A DNA stretch of 64,000 nt from Rahnella laticis (GCF_015644585.1 NZ_JADOBI010000005.1:372001-436000); one strand, 5' to 3'; counted from the first letter of the stretch, positions 9,749-19,942 are shown. Program-made: numbers and translations. The notes: generated by a model from the letters alone, not told the origin.

Positions 9749-11470
9749 ATGTCGGATGAAATGAAACTCGAATCAGCAGATGGCCTGCTTTTACAGCAAA
9801 TGGCCAGTCTGCGGGATATTATCGATAACAATTCTGACTGGATCTGGGAAGTCGATGCACAAGGACGTTACGTCTTTTCCTCAAATAAATGCATCGAGTT
9901 TCTTGGCATTCCGCCCGAACAAGTTTTAGGCAAAACGCCTTTTGACTTCATGCCGCCTGACGAAGCCAAACGCGTGGGTGAGCAGTTCGCTGCGATTGTT
10001 GAACGCCGCGCCCCTTTTGGCGGATTACTGAACCGTAATATCCGGCCGGATGGCAGCGAAGTGATTCTCGAAACCAGCGGTGTTCCGCTGTTTGATAACG
10101 ACGGCAATTTCCGCGGCTATCGTGGCATCGACCGTAATCTGACCAGTCTGGATCAGGCTCCCGGACAACGTCTTTTCCAGCTCGAAACCATTTATTCCAA
10201 CGCCCCTGTTGGCCTGTGCTTTATCGATCTGCAAATGCGTTATGTCACCGTGAATGATGCGATGGCCAACATCATTGGTCTGCAACCGTATGAAGCAATT
10301 GGCCGCAAAATCGGGGTTTTCCTGCCCGGCCTTTCACCTTTGCTCAATAACGCACTGGAGATGGCGCAGCGTAACGAAACGACGCCAGACCGTGAATTTT
10401 CCGTTCCCGGTAAAAATCAGGTTTTCTTCGTGCGTATCAAAGCGGCTTACGACGCACAAAATCAGCTGAACGGGCTTTCTGTGGCGATGACAGATATCAC
10501 CAGCCTCAAGCGTATGGAGCGGGCACTGCGCGAAAGCCAGGAGCATTACCGCAACATGGTGGAACTGAACCCGCAAATCCCATGGACCGCCGACCCGCGC
10601 GGCATGCTCAATGACGTCAGCTCGCGTTTTCAACGCATCACCGGCATGACACGTCAGGATATTCTGGCGGATAAATGGATCCAAAGTATGCATGTTGAAG
10701 ACCGCCGTGCCGCGGTTCAGACCTGGGAGCAATGCCTTAAAACCGGCGCGCCTCTGGATATAGAAGTCCGGTTCTGCCACGTTGACCGCGGCTGGAACTG
10801 GATGCGCATCCGCGCGGCGGCCAGTTATGCAACGGACGGCTCAATTCAGCGCTGGTACGGCACCGCAGAAGACGTTCACGAACGCAAATTGCTGGAACTT
10901 AAGCTGGTTAAAGCCAACCGTCGTCTGGAAATTCAGGCACGTACCGATTCACTGACCAAACTGCCGAACCGTCGCGAATTTAAAAAAGTGCTCAGTCACG
11001 AATATATGCGCGCCAAACGCAACCGTACGCCGCTGACCGTGGTGATGATCGACATCGATTATTTCAAACATTTCAATGACCACTATGGCCATCTCTCGGG
11101 CGATGCCTGTCTGCGTCTGGTGGCAAGAACGTTGCGGAAATCACTGAAACGCAGCACAGATGTGGTCACCCGTTTTGGCGGTGAGGAATTTGCCGCTATT
11201 TTGCCGGATACTGATTTGAAAGGGGCATGGATTGTCGCCCAGCACATTATGGAATCAATCGAAACGTTGGGCATCAAACACAGCTTCAGCGAGTTTAACC
11301 GCGTGACCATCAGTCAGGGCATTGCAACATACCGGCCAGATCAGGACCCGGATATCGAAGATCAGTCAGATATTGTCAGCGCGGCAGATGAAGCGTTGTA
11401 TCTTTCCAAAAATAATGGCCGTAATCAGATCAACGCAATGCCGGTTTCAATCAGATTTAACCCGCTCTGA
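9749..11470 (+). CDS. Diguanylate cyclase with three PAS domains
   Basis: The predicted enzyme makes cyclic di-GMP from two GTP. The 573-residue protein has no membrane segment or signal peptide. It has three PAS-type sensor domains in a row (about residues 15-140, 150-255 and 265-385, each with a PAS/PAC-like ending such as GYRGIDRNLT and WYGTAEDVHE), a short coiled linker, and a GGDEF domain. The active-site motif is GGEEF at residues 477-481. An RSTD inhibitory-site motif at 468-471, five residues upstream, suggests product feedback. The ligand is unknown. It is inserted between rsmF and yebV, which are neighbours in E. coli. Confidence 0.92.
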   Translation: MSDEMKLESADGLLLQQMASLRDIIDNNSDWIWEVDAQGRYVFSSNKCIEFLGIPPEQVLGKTPFDFMPPDEAKRVGEQFAAIVERRAPFGGLLNRNIRPDGSEVILETSGVPLFDNDGNFRGYRGIDRNLTSLDQAPGQRLFQLETIYSNAPVGLCFIDLQMRYVTVNDAMANIIGLQPYEAIGRKIGVFLPGLSPLLNNALEMAQRNETTPDREFSVPGKNQVFFVRIKAAYDAQNQLNGLSVAMTDITSLKRMERALRESQEHYRNMVELNPQIPWTADPRGMLNDVSSRFQRITGMTRQDILADKWIQSMHVEDRRAAVQTWEQCLKTGAPLDIEVRFCHVDRGWNWMRIRAAASYATDGSIQRWYGTAEDVHERKLLELKLVKANRRLEIQARTDSLTKLPNRREFKKVLSHEYMRAKRNRTPLTVVMIDIDYFKHFNDHYGHLSGDACLRLVARTLRKSLKRSTDVVTRFGGEEFAAILPDTDLKGAWIVAQHIMESIETLGIKHSFSEFNRVTISQGIATYRPDQDPDIEDQSDIVSAADEALYLSKNNGRNQINAMPVSIRFNPL

Positions 11471-11684
11471 AAACAAATTAAAGGGGCCAGTTCGTTTATC
11501 AAACACTGGCTCCTTATTCCCTTCCTTCCGCACTTTGGTTTCCCCTCTGAAAATTCGTTTCTTCACTGCCATAAAAAATCCAGTGGCACTTTTTGTGCTG
11601 TCGACTATTCTGAGATCAGGGCGCCCAACTGGTCGTACCTGATGTTACTGAAATCACTGACGTCATCCTGGCAAGGAGTACCTG

Positions 11685-11927
11685 ATGGGAAAATCGAGTA
11701 TCAGAATTGGCAGTTATGAAATTGACGATGCACATCTCTCAACGCCTGAAGCAAAAGGCGGCGATAAAGTGCATATTCCGTGCAAGTCAGACCCTGATTT
11801 GTGCATGCAACTTGATGCGTGGGATGATCACACCAGCGTCCCGGCGGTTGTCGATGGCCGTCATTCTGTGTTGTATAAAGAGAAGTACGATAAGCAGAAA
11901 GATGAGTGGATCATGCGACTGGAGTAA
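11685..11927 (+). CDS. yebV: YebV family small protein
   Basis: This 80-residue protein of unknown function resembles E. coli YebV throughout (SxRIGxxEIDD, IPCKSDPDLCMQLDAWD, HSVLY, WIMRL). It has no signal peptide or membrane segment. In E. coli yebV follows rsmF directly; here the diguanylate cyclase separates them. The 214 bp before it hold no gene that I can see. A ribosome site (AAGGAG) precedes the ATG. Confidence 0.9.
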   Translation: MGKSSIRIGSYEIDDAHLSTPEAKGGDKVHIPCKSDPDLCMQLDAWDDHTSVPAVVDGRHSVLYKEKYDKQKDEWIMRLE

Positions 11928-11970
11928 CACAGCATGGCGAACGGAATTGTGTTCGCCATGCCGCTTGCGG

Positions 11971-12621
11971 TCAGTCAGTGTCAGACACCAGAGCTATTCC
12001 GCGCCCGGCAAAAAAGCGGGCAAAAGTTTCAACCGGCAGGGTGACATCCTGCTGCGAGGAAATATCGTGACCCGACGGGTTATGGAAGGTTACAGATCCG
12101 GCATCAGCCCGCGTGACCAGAACCAGATGTCCGCCCTTACCCGGCGGAAAAGATTCAGGGATACGAATCGACGGATGCACCGAAGCAATGAAAAACCGGT
12201 GAACATCGAGCTGTGAAGCAATATCTTGCGCAGAAATATTCACTTTGACCAGTGCGGTCAGCCCTAACTCCTGCCGGACATACTCCACAAACGGCGCGTA
12301 AATAAGCCCTTTAATGTTATTCCCTTCACGGACATAAGCGCCGTACGCCTGGCTGCGCCGGGTCAGTTCGAGAACGGGCACGACGTTTCCGGAAACTGCC
12401 GCAAGCACCATTTTCAGGCAACACATTCCGCAGACATGGTTGGCCCATTCGATAAATTCTTCCTGAGAAGCCGCGCCAGACTGGCGCCAGAGGCGGATAT
12501 CGCTGAGCGCAATATCACCAGCGATAATCCCCGCAGCGCAGGACGGATCTTCCCACTGGCTGAAATACGGTACTCCGCAAAGGGGTGAAAACGTATGAGG
12601 GTTTGCTGTATTGGCGGACAT
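11971..12621 (-). CDS. C39-like cysteine peptidase family protein
   Basis: The 216-residue protein looks like a papain-fold C39-like peptidase. It has Cys64 in NHVCGMCCLKM at the start of a helix, a later GGHLVLVTRAD with the likely catalytic His, and FHNPSGH with a likely Asn/Asp. It has no clear signal peptide, so a cytosolic location is possible. It is not next to a bacteriocin exporter, so a role in leader cleavage is unsupported and its substrate is unknown. It is convergent with yebV. Confidence 0.75.
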   Translation of the reverse strand: MSANTANPHTFSPLCGVPYFSQWEDPSCAAGIIAGDIALSDIRLWRQSGAASQEEFIEWANHVCGMCCLKMVLAAVSGNVVPVLELTRRSQAYGAYVREGNNIKGLIYAPFVEYVRQELGLTALVKVNISAQDIASQLDVHRFFIASVHPSIRIPESFPPGKGGHLVLVTRADAGSVTFHNPSGHDISSQQDVTLPVETFARFFAGRGIALVSDTD

Positions 12622-12715
12622 GACTCATTCCTGAACGACAGATCGACAACATCAGGTAGATCTTATGCCTTGGGGTTTTTTGGCCTGATTTTCCTTATCA
12701 GGCCACATGATGAAG

Positions 12716-13108
12716 TTAGAACTTTTCGATCATCCGGAATTTCATGAGCAACAGAGGCATGGTCGGTTCAAACATTTCATATTCTTCGAAGAAACGCTGA
12801 TGCTCTTTACGCCAGTAAGCCAGCGTGCGGTCACCTTCACCTTCTTCCCAGGCATGCTGCTCTGTTACCTGATCAAACGGAACTTGTTTCACTTCGGTCA
12901 GTTGTACGGCACAAACCGGATTGTTGCGGCCATCGACTACAACAAACACTTCGCCCGGCTCAGGTTCCGGATCATCATCGAGATTTGAGCAGGTCGCTGT
13001 TTTGGTACCGGCCATGACACGTTTGGCCAGTTCATCTGCTGACGATTCAGTATCACCAAAAGACCAGCGTTCTGCGTCCCTGTATTTAAGCGGGATCTGC
13101 GGGATCAT
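12716..13108 (-). CDS. ASCH domain protein
   Basis: The 130-residue protein matches the ASCH fold, a PUA-like RNA- or nucleotide-binding domain. Signs are WSFGDTESSADELAKRVMAGTKTATCSN near the N-terminus, then GEVFVVVDGRNNPVCAVQLTEVKQVPFDQVT, and the ending WRKEHQRFFEE. Some relatives hydrolyse N4-acetylcytidine, but nothing here proves that activity. It appears monocistronic. Confidence 0.85.
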   Translation of the reverse strand: MIPQIPLKYRDAERWSFGDTESSADELAKRVMAGTKTATCSNLDDDPEPEPGEVFVVVDGRNNPVCAVQLTEVKQVPFDQVTEQHAWEEGEGDRTLAYWRKEHQRFFEEYEMFEPTMPLLLMKFRMIEKF

Positions 13109-13162
13109 AATTTATCCTTTCAATTGAGATAGTTCACTGCCATTACAGTTAAACATTAGCAC

Positions 13163-13187
13163 AAAAAAACCCGCCGCAGCGGGTTTT
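13163..13187 (-). terminator. Terminator of the WG-repeat operon
   Basis: Stem AAACCCGC/GCGGGTTT (13167-13174 with 13179-13186) with loop CGCA is followed on the minus strand by a T run. It lies about 20 bp past the stop of the second WG-repeat gene. Confidence 0.85.
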
Positions 13188-13204
13188 GAACGCCAGCATC
13201 AGAC

Positions 13205-16045
13205 TCAGGGTTTGCAATTATCCGGCATTTTCTGTGGCCACTGGCGAGAGCTGCCCGCGCCGTATAAAACAGAAATGCCGCACTCTTTATCTAAGCGTGC
13301 GAGTGGCTTGCCAGTCTTGTCGATCATCATCGACATTGCCGGTGTCGATACAATCGCCACCCCACCGTCAAACGGTGAAACTGCGCTGTAAACAGGCGCG
13401 ATCACGTAGTTACCCTGCGCATCCACAAAGCCGTAGGTAGTATCCGCTTTAGCGAACGCCAGGCCGTCATGAGGCAAACCGAGATCGGCGTAAGAGACAG
13501 CGTCAGCGGCTTTCCCCTGCCCGTCAATCCAGGTTTTTGTGCCATCAGCACGCGTGAGAACAGCATGTCCGTCAACCATACGGCTGGCGAAACCTGCCAC
13601 AGTCAGAACCAGTTTGCCGGTATTATCGACATAGCGTGTTGTGGCCTCACTGTTTTGCGGATCATAAGAAACAGGCCACGTGCTGCCCAAAGGCAGGCTC
13701 CATTTCCCTTCAGGCATCGCGGCGACACGCGCACCTTTGTCGTCAATCAGCTCAGATCCGGCAGCTGTTGTACGCAATGCGCGCCCCTGTGCAAAGGCGG
13801 AGCCCCGGGTATCGATAGCAGGTTGGATCTGCCAGTCACCTTGCGCAGATAAATAACCTTCCTGCGGCTGTCGGGATAGTTTCACCCAGTCACCCAGTGC
13901 GCTGATTCGGGTTTGCTGCTCATGAAGCTGGATATTGCCTTTGGCGTCCAGAAGCCAGGATTGCCCGGCGGCAGACGTTGCCAGAATGCGACCATCACTG
14001 AACTGATTTACCGCCAGACCGGCCGTCGGCGCAATCCGTGTTTTCGTATCATTGCCAATGATTTCTGCGATCACACCGGACTCTGGCTGATCGTCCGTTG
14101 CCGGTTGTGTCAGCAGCCACAAAGCAGAATTGATGCGCTTAACTTTGGCGTATTTAGCTTCCACCATGGTTTTACCCTGACCGTCAAGGATCCCCCAAAG
14201 GCCATTTGGCGTCTGAACAGCAACCTGATTGTTGGCATAATCACCCACATCCTGATAGGAAGGCTGAATGACGATTTTCTGGTTAATGACATCGTAAATT
14301 CCCCACAATGCCCCTTCAGCTGCCGTTTCGTGATAACGGAACCAGCCGTTACCGACCGACTCCAGATCAAACACATCCGGCAAATTGTAATGCTTACCGG
14401 CATGGTCGAGCGCCGTCAGCTTGCCGTCCAGATAATCCAGCGCGTAGCCCTGTACAAACGGAGATATGTTGTCTTCTGTCAGAGGAATAACCACTTTCCC
14501 TTGCGCATCAATCACGCCGGTGCCATCGGCCGTTCTGACAATAAATTGCCCGATATCTTCGCTGCTGTCCGCTGATTCAATATCCTGCCATTTGTTATCA
14601 ATTTGCAGAGAGCCGTCCGGTTTCAGGAAACCAGCTCCTGTTTTGCTGGTCCCTGCCTCAGGGCGGATCAGAGCCAATGGCGACTGCGGGGTAACGTGAT
14701 CACCGCCACCGTTGAGCGGTTCAATCCGGCTATTTTCAAGCGCGCTGATCGTCTTCTGATTCAGCAACGCCTTTCCGGTCGCATCAACAACATTCACGAC
14801 GTCGCCCTGATCATTGCGCAGCCACAGACGGTGATTGATCACTTCCGCACTGGAAATTTGCGCCAGCCAGCCGACATTCTGTGCACCACCAATCATTCCA
14901 CCTGAAGGCGCAACAATCGCGTTCACTTTTTTCTGCTCACCGCGGGTGGTCACCAGAAACTCACCGGTAGTCTGCCCCCACGGCTCGCTGGCGGCAGGCA
15001 ACGTCAGAGGTTGTTTACGGCCGGGAACAAATACGATGAGATTTTCTTTCGGTGTCGGGTTAAGGACATAGTCCCCCGAAACCCGCAGAGAGGCGGCATC
15101 AGAATCGCTAAACGTTGCTATCACAACGGCGGAGTTATCCAGTAACTTCACACCATCAGCCGTTTTCGCCAGCCAGAAAGCGCCGGTTTCTTCACTTACT
15201 GATAAATACTTTTGCTCATCCTGGATGCCGTCTGCACGAATTAGCGTAATTCCGTCGGAATTTTTCGCGAGTGCCACTGCCGGATTACGCGGGTCGAGAG
15301 TAATTGCGGCGTACTGTGGTGCAACGCGCCAGCTCAGATTTTCATCCACGATGCCATAACCTTTGCTGGCATCGAAGGCGATGAATAATCCCTGAGTACC
15401 AAAAGGTTCAGCAACTTCCATTTTGTCTGTTGCTACATGGCGAACACCATTGGGGGAAAGCAGCACGCTGTTAAAAGACAATTGTAAACGTGCCGGAAGA
15501 CCATTACTCAGAATGGCCTCGTCCACTAAATCATCCAGCGCTTTTCCAACCTGCGCGCCTTTACGATCGATAATCTGCGATTTCCCGGCTACCGTTACAA
15601 CGGCTAAACCGGATTCAGTGAAAGGTTGTACCGCATCGAAACCCGGCTGAATCAGCCAGTTCCCGGTGGTATCAATAAACCCCCACTTTCCCTGTTGTTT
15701 AGCGGCTGCGACGCCGTAGTGATAATCACCGACATCTTCAAAGACAGGTTTTATAACCAGTTGCCCCTGATTATCCAGAAAGCCCCAGCGCTCACTGGCT
15801 GCGTCAGCAGCCGGTAAAAGCACAGCCGCGCGCCCTTCACGAACATCACGGATACACAGGTTTTGAACAACCGGCAACGCGTTACGCCGTTGTACATCGT
15901 TTTGCGAAGCAGGCAACGGAGCAAAACAACCGGAAGGTTCAGCCGCATTTGCAGAAGCTGTCAGCGTCAATAAGGCCAGTGCGCTGCTGGTATTCAATGC
16001 GCAAAGAAGTGCTATCCGTAGCCTTGAAGGTTTGCTGACAATCAT
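13205..16045 (-). CDS. Exported WG-repeat protein, 946 residues
   Basis: This is a large protein of unknown function with an N-terminal signal peptide (ALLTLTASANAAEPSG), so it should be periplasmic or exported. Many degenerate WG repeats run along its length, with the pattern WGFLDNQGQLVIKPVFEDV, WGFIDTTGNWLIQPGFDAV, WGIYDVINQKIVIQPSYQDV and YGFVDAQGNYVIAPVYSAV. These are likely to build beta-propeller or solenoid-like surfaces. It ends in a Cys-rich tail (DKECG, PDNCKP). It starts one base inside the stop of the upstream paralogue (TAATG), so the two are translationally coupled. Confidence 0.88.
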   Translation of the reverse strand: MIVSKPSRLRIALLCALNTSSALALLTLTASANAAEPSGCFAPLPASQNDVQRRNALPVVQNLCIRDVREGRAAVLLPAADAASERWGFLDNQGQLVIKPVFEDVGDYHYGVAAAKQQGKWGFIDTTGNWLIQPGFDAVQPFTESGLAVVTVAGKSQIIDRKGAQVGKALDDLVDEAILSNGLPARLQLSFNSVLLSPNGVRHVATDKMEVAEPFGTQGLFIAFDASKGYGIVDENLSWRVAPQYAAITLDPRNPAVALAKNSDGITLIRADGIQDEQKYLSVSEETGAFWLAKTADGVKLLDNSAVVIATFSDSDAASLRVSGDYVLNPTPKENLIVFVPGRKQPLTLPAASEPWGQTTGEFLVTTRGEQKKVNAIVAPSGGMIGGAQNVGWLAQISSAEVINHRLWLRNDQGDVVNVVDATGKALLNQKTISALENSRIEPLNGGGDHVTPQSPLALIRPEAGTSKTGAGFLKPDGSLQIDNKWQDIESADSSEDIGQFIVRTADGTGVIDAQGKVVIPLTEDNISPFVQGYALDYLDGKLTALDHAGKHYNLPDVFDLESVGNGWFRYHETAAEGALWGIYDVINQKIVIQPSYQDVGDYANNQVAVQTPNGLWGILDGQGKTMVEAKYAKVKRINSALWLLTQPATDDQPESGVIAEIIGNDTKTRIAPTAGLAVNQFSDGRILATSAAGQSWLLDAKGNIQLHEQQTRISALGDWVKLSRQPQEGYLSAQGDWQIQPAIDTRGSAFAQGRALRTTAAGSELIDDKGARVAAMPEGKWSLPLGSTWPVSYDPQNSEATTRYVDNTGKLVLTVAGFASRMVDGHAVLTRADGTKTWIDGQGKAADAVSYADLGLPHDGLAFAKADTTYGFVDAQGNYVIAPVYSAVSPFDGGVAIVSTPAMSMMIDKTGKPLARLDKECGISVLYGAGSSRQWPQKMPDNCKP

Positions 16046-18807
16046 TAATTACTCCCGGTACCGCATGAAGGCGCTTTTGCAGGCCAGAGATAAGCGCCTT
16101 TTGCGTCCACGATTACGCGCTGATTACAACGCACCTGAATTTTCGCCTGAACGGCACCTTCCGCGTTCAGTAAGCTGACGACACCTTTGCCGCCTGCCCA
16201 TGCGTGTTTCTCGCTGAAATTATCGGCCCAGTCGAATTTAGGCAAGATAGCGAAACGGCCGGTCGTGCTGATATAACCAAAGAGATTGCCGTAAGTCGAT
16301 TTCTTCATGGCTGTGGCAAAGTTATTATTCATAGCGCCAACCTGATCAAAATAAGAACCGATCAGTTTCTTACCTTGTTGATCAACGAAACCATAAAGCC
16401 CTTTGCTGTCGCGTAACGGGATAACACCGGCACTGGCTTTATCTGCCTGCAAGCTGTCGAGCCCGGCGAAACGCTGGATCTCATTACCGTCATTGTCATA
16501 CAGCACCGTTTCGCCAGTCACGTCATCATTCATAGTCAGACGCACCAGCGAATTCAACGGTTGAGCCTGCTCGAAACCGTCCAGCGGAACAGCACCGTGA
16601 TCGTTAATCAGCGTGGTATGCCCGTCGCTGACGGCACGGCTCCAGTTCAGTGGCGAAATGAAATTGAATTCTGTCGTATAAAAAGGCTGAATCTGCCAGT
16701 CACCCTGCGGGTTAATGGCACCCAAGTGAGGAGAGAAACTGAGCATTACCCAGTCGCCCTGCACTGAGCTTGATGAAGCTGCAATGGCTTTGCTGACAGG
16801 ATAACGACCCGCGCTGTCTAACAGCGCTACGCCCCCTTCGGAAGGCTGGACCAGCCAATGCCCCTGCCCGACGGATTGTGGTCTTGCCAGCAGATCCCCG
16901 GCGATTGCCTGACCGCTGTTTGCGCTGTACAGGCTGTAATGACTCGAAAGACCACTGCGTTCGCCTGGCTGATCGTTATCTGACAGGGTGAAAACGCCTT
17001 GTCCGATATATTGGAACTTCCCGCTGCGGCTTGAATCCGGCGCAATTGCCCATACGCCGTTGGTGCCGATAACACCCCATCCGGCATCGGCTTTCGCCAG
17101 AGCGAACCCCTCATTGAAGGATTCGATTTGAGTAAACTGAGGGGCTGCTTTAATACTCTTGCTCGCAATATCCCATAAGCCCCAGCGACGGGCATCATTA
17201 GCACCTTCGGTGTAATACAACAGACCGCCGGAAAGACGCTGGGCGTTTTGCAAGATATCTGCTGGCACATCCGTTGCGCTGCCATTGCGGTCAATTAGGC
17301 GTTTGGTATCGGTATTATTAGTGTTTTCGACAGCCCAGGTGTAGTCACCGGAAAACGCGCTGATCTGCTGGTAAACCGGCTGAATAACCCATTTACCCGC
17401 GCCGTCTACCGCCCCCACTTTTTGGGTTTGGGTATGGACTATCAGCGGAGCCTGAGACGCATCGCCATCGATAGCAGCCCACTGAGGATCCGAAAGAACG
17501 TTCCCCTGCGAGGTCAAAATTGCCGGTGGTTTTGTGGTATCGGCAGGCGTCAGAACCGCCCATGGTAGCGTGTGCGCTACATCCGCAGTGACTTCCGGCA
17601 ATGTGGCGATATCATCGGTCAGCACCGAGGTACCCAGTGGCTTCACCTGATAATCTTTCAGCGCCGCGAGCGTGGCATCATTGAGTAATGCAACGCCATT
17701 GTTGTCATAAACCTGAACAACCTGCGGAGTTTTACCTTCAGTCTGCATAACCCAGAGGCGGTTGCCCTGTTGCAGGAACTGAGGTTTATTCATTTTCAGG
17801 GAAACAACCTGGTTATCGGCCCCAACAATGACAATACCTTTGCTGCCCGTTCCCAGCGTTGCCTTGCCCCAGACGATAATATTTTCGGACTGATCGGCAG
17901 GAATATCCTGCACTTTTTCCAGTTTGCTGCTGAGCAACTGCCTGGAATTATCGTTGCCGGTAACCAGCCAGCTACCAGAGGAGAGAGGACGTACAGATTT
18001 ATACTGTTCTTTATTTAATGAAACGCCCTGACGATCAACGAAACTCCATACGTTTTTGATTTTGACAGCAACCACGTCGCCGCTGAGCTGAGGCTCATCG
18101 CGCGCTTTCAGGATCATCGGATCAATTGCCCAGTCACCGTTTTCGTCCAGATATCCCCAGTAACCGTCATTTGCGGAATCACGCTTTTTAGCAGGGATGA
18201 GACCGGACTGCGGCAGATCGAGCGCCATAACATCGTCAGGCAGGGAAAGGGAACGATCGGTTGCAGCATTCCACAGCGTCGGGGATACCTGAGTTTGGAC
18301 GCTTGCCAGCGCCTGTCCGCCCGCAAAACCATGGGTGTCGAGAGAAACAGCAAACGGCAGCGTTTTCACAACGGCACCTTTGCGGTCAATGATTGCCAGA
18401 CGATTATCCGTGACGACCAGCGCCGTACCCTGTGCATTGAAATCGGTTGCGCGGGTAAAACGCGGTTCAATGACCCAGTGGCCTTTCTTATCGATGTAGC
18501 CGTATTGATCGCCTTTTTTAACAACGGCGAGATCATTAACAAATCCGCGCGCGTCGCTGAAATCAGGTTTGATTGCCATGTGCCCGGTGGTATCAAGATA
18601 GCCCCATAGTGGCTCACGTGATAACCCTACCTGAACAGCCGAAAGCCCCTGTTGAAAAGGTAGCTGGCAGTCTTTGGCCGTTTTTGCATTGCCACATGCC
18701 CGTAACTGCGAGTCATCCGCGTGTACCGGCAGGCTAAAAGTCGCATTCAGAACCAGGGCCAATGCGCTTAAATTTCTGAAATGTTTGAATTTTTCGGAGC
18801 AAATCAT
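16045..18807 (-). CDS. Exported WG-repeat protein, 920 residues
   Basis: This is the first gene of the pair and a paralogue of the 946-residue protein downstream. It has a signal peptide (LALVLNATFSLPVHADD) and WG repeats throughout (LWGYLDTTGHMAIKPDFSDA, YGYIDKKGHWVIEPRFTRA, WGVIGTNGVWAIAP, YGFVDQQGKKLIGSYFDQV). The C-terminus, with WPAKAPSC, resembles the WPQKMPDNC tail of its neighbour, which supports gene duplication. The function is unknown. A possible stationary-phase type -10 (CTACACT, minus strand, 18839-18845) lies about 30 bp before the start. Confidence 0.88.
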   Translation of the reverse strand: MICSEKFKHFRNLSALALVLNATFSLPVHADDSQLRACGNAKTAKDCQLPFQQGLSAVQVGLSREPLWGYLDTTGHMAIKPDFSDARGFVNDLAVVKKGDQYGYIDKKGHWVIEPRFTRATDFNAQGTALVVTDNRLAIIDRKGAVVKTLPFAVSLDTHGFAGGQALASVQTQVSPTLWNAATDRSLSLPDDVMALDLPQSGLIPAKKRDSANDGYWGYLDENGDWAIDPMILKARDEPQLSGDVVAVKIKNVWSFVDRQGVSLNKEQYKSVRPLSSGSWLVTGNDNSRQLLSSKLEKVQDIPADQSENIIVWGKATLGTGSKGIVIVGADNQVVSLKMNKPQFLQQGNRLWVMQTEGKTPQVVQVYDNNGVALLNDATLAALKDYQVKPLGTSVLTDDIATLPEVTADVAHTLPWAVLTPADTTKPPAILTSQGNVLSDPQWAAIDGDASQAPLIVHTQTQKVGAVDGAGKWVIQPVYQQISAFSGDYTWAVENTNNTDTKRLIDRNGSATDVPADILQNAQRLSGGLLYYTEGANDARRWGLWDIASKSIKAAPQFTQIESFNEGFALAKADAGWGVIGTNGVWAIAPDSSRSGKFQYIGQGVFTLSDNDQPGERSGLSSHYSLYSANSGQAIAGDLLARPQSVGQGHWLVQPSEGGVALLDSAGRYPVSKAIAASSSSVQGDWVMLSFSPHLGAINPQGDWQIQPFYTTEFNFISPLNWSRAVSDGHTTLINDHGAVPLDGFEQAQPLNSLVRLTMNDDVTGETVLYDNDGNEIQRFAGLDSLQADKASAGVIPLRDSKGLYGFVDQQGKKLIGSYFDQVGAMNNNFATAMKKSTYGNLFGYISTTGRFAILPKFDWADNFSEKHAWAGGKGVVSLLNAEGAVQAKIQVRCNQRVIVDAKGAYLWPAKAPSCGTGSN

Positions 18808-19323
18808 CCGATGCCCTTATAACTGGAGAAAATAAGAAAGTGTAGCGCACGTTTTTTTCATCACCCGCATTGTGCGCGTGTGAGACGGTAAAAAATCCGA
18901 TAATAATCAATTTCAAGCGCACGCACATGCTATACACCTATAGGGTGTCAGCTTGCGAAAGAAAAAGCAGCTAATTTATTACCCTGTAACGAATGAATAC
19001 ACTTCATCACTGCATAGAAAGATAATCTTCGGATGTTACCATTCAATTTAATTTCTCACCGGTCATTAACCGCGCAACTACATTCACGCTGCATTGGTAA
19101 AAGTATGGTCATTTTCATTTACAGCTGCATGACTGACGAATAATTAATCTTCAGAAGAGTTTTACAAGTTTTGATTAATGTCATTATTCCCCCTGCTTTA
19201 CTCTGGTTTTATAGGTTAAAGAGCGTTATGTGACCAAAATCACTCCTGGTCTGGGTGACGTAAAACCTGGCAGTGTTCGGTTACAGCGTATTTCAGGTGC
19301 TTTATCTTCATTGGGGGAAAGTC
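18808..19323. other. Intergenic region upstream of WG-repeat and DUF1883-like genes
   Basis: This is a 516-bp AT-rich divergent spacer. It holds the promoter region of the WG operon on its left side and a short palindrome ACACC-TATAG-GGTGT at about 18945-18959. I see no convincing gene in it. Confidence 0.5.
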
Positions 19324-19581
19324 ATGCCTATCGTTCGAGCCAGATTGAGTCTGTTTGGTGGCGACACTGTCGTCATTCGTTGTTCAGAAAAATGCCACAT
19401 CCATCTGATGTGTGAAAATGATATTGAGCGAAATGGACGCCACTCAGGTTTCGGCGATATTTTGACGGTTAACGATCAAAATACGGCCTACGTTGGCATC
19501 CCTTATAAAGGGATCTGGAATGTGCTTATCGATTCCCAATGCGATTCTCTGGAGCATTCCATTAGCTACATGCCCGCTTAA
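19324..19581 (+). CDS. DUF1883-like small protein
   Basis: The 85-residue protein starts at MPIVRARL, preceded by a GGGGGAAA ribosome site; a longer reading from 19273 lacks such a site. The pattern GDTVVIRCSEKCHIHLMC, then a Gly- and His-containing turn, then YVGIPYKGIWNVLID matches my memory of DUF1883 proteins, small beta-rich proteins of unknown role. It has no signal peptide or membrane segment. Confidence 0.7.
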   Translation: MPIVRARLSLFGGDTVVIRCSEKCHIHLMCENDIERNGRHSGFGDILTVNDQNTAYVGIPYKGIWNVLIDSQCDSLEHSISYMPA

Positions 19582-19942
19582 TCCTCTTTATCTCCTCTCC
19601 GACATCTTCATTATCTTGAGACGTCATATCAGGCGGATGCACAGCATTTGCCTGATATTTATAAAAATCTGCCTATGCCGGTACAAGCAATACAACGGTA
19701 TAGACATGCGACCAGAGCGTCCAGAGTCAAAATCATTAATTACGCAGCATCGCGTAAAAACTTTAGCTCGTTACATCAATTACATACCGTGATTGAATTG
19801 AACATTCCATAATTTCAAAAACCCGGTTTTCTCACTGATTAATTGATTGCCAGCCGGGTTTTCGCATTGCATTCTGTTCCCTGTAATGACGTGGCACCGG
19901 TCCTGAGGCCGGATATCTTCCAGGCAAAAACAGATCCTCATA
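19582..19942. other. Intergenic region with possible terminator
   Basis: There is no gene here. AAAACCCGG (about 19818) and CCGGGTTTT (about 19853) are complementary arms around a 27-base loop, followed by CGC rather than a T run. They could form a weak terminator for the DUF1883-like gene or a leader hairpin of the M20 gene. Confidence 0.4.

Noticed and set aside
13913-14575. Plus-strand frame of 220 codons within the WG-repeat gene
   Set aside because: Antisense to a protein with clear repeats and signal peptide; no ribosome site.
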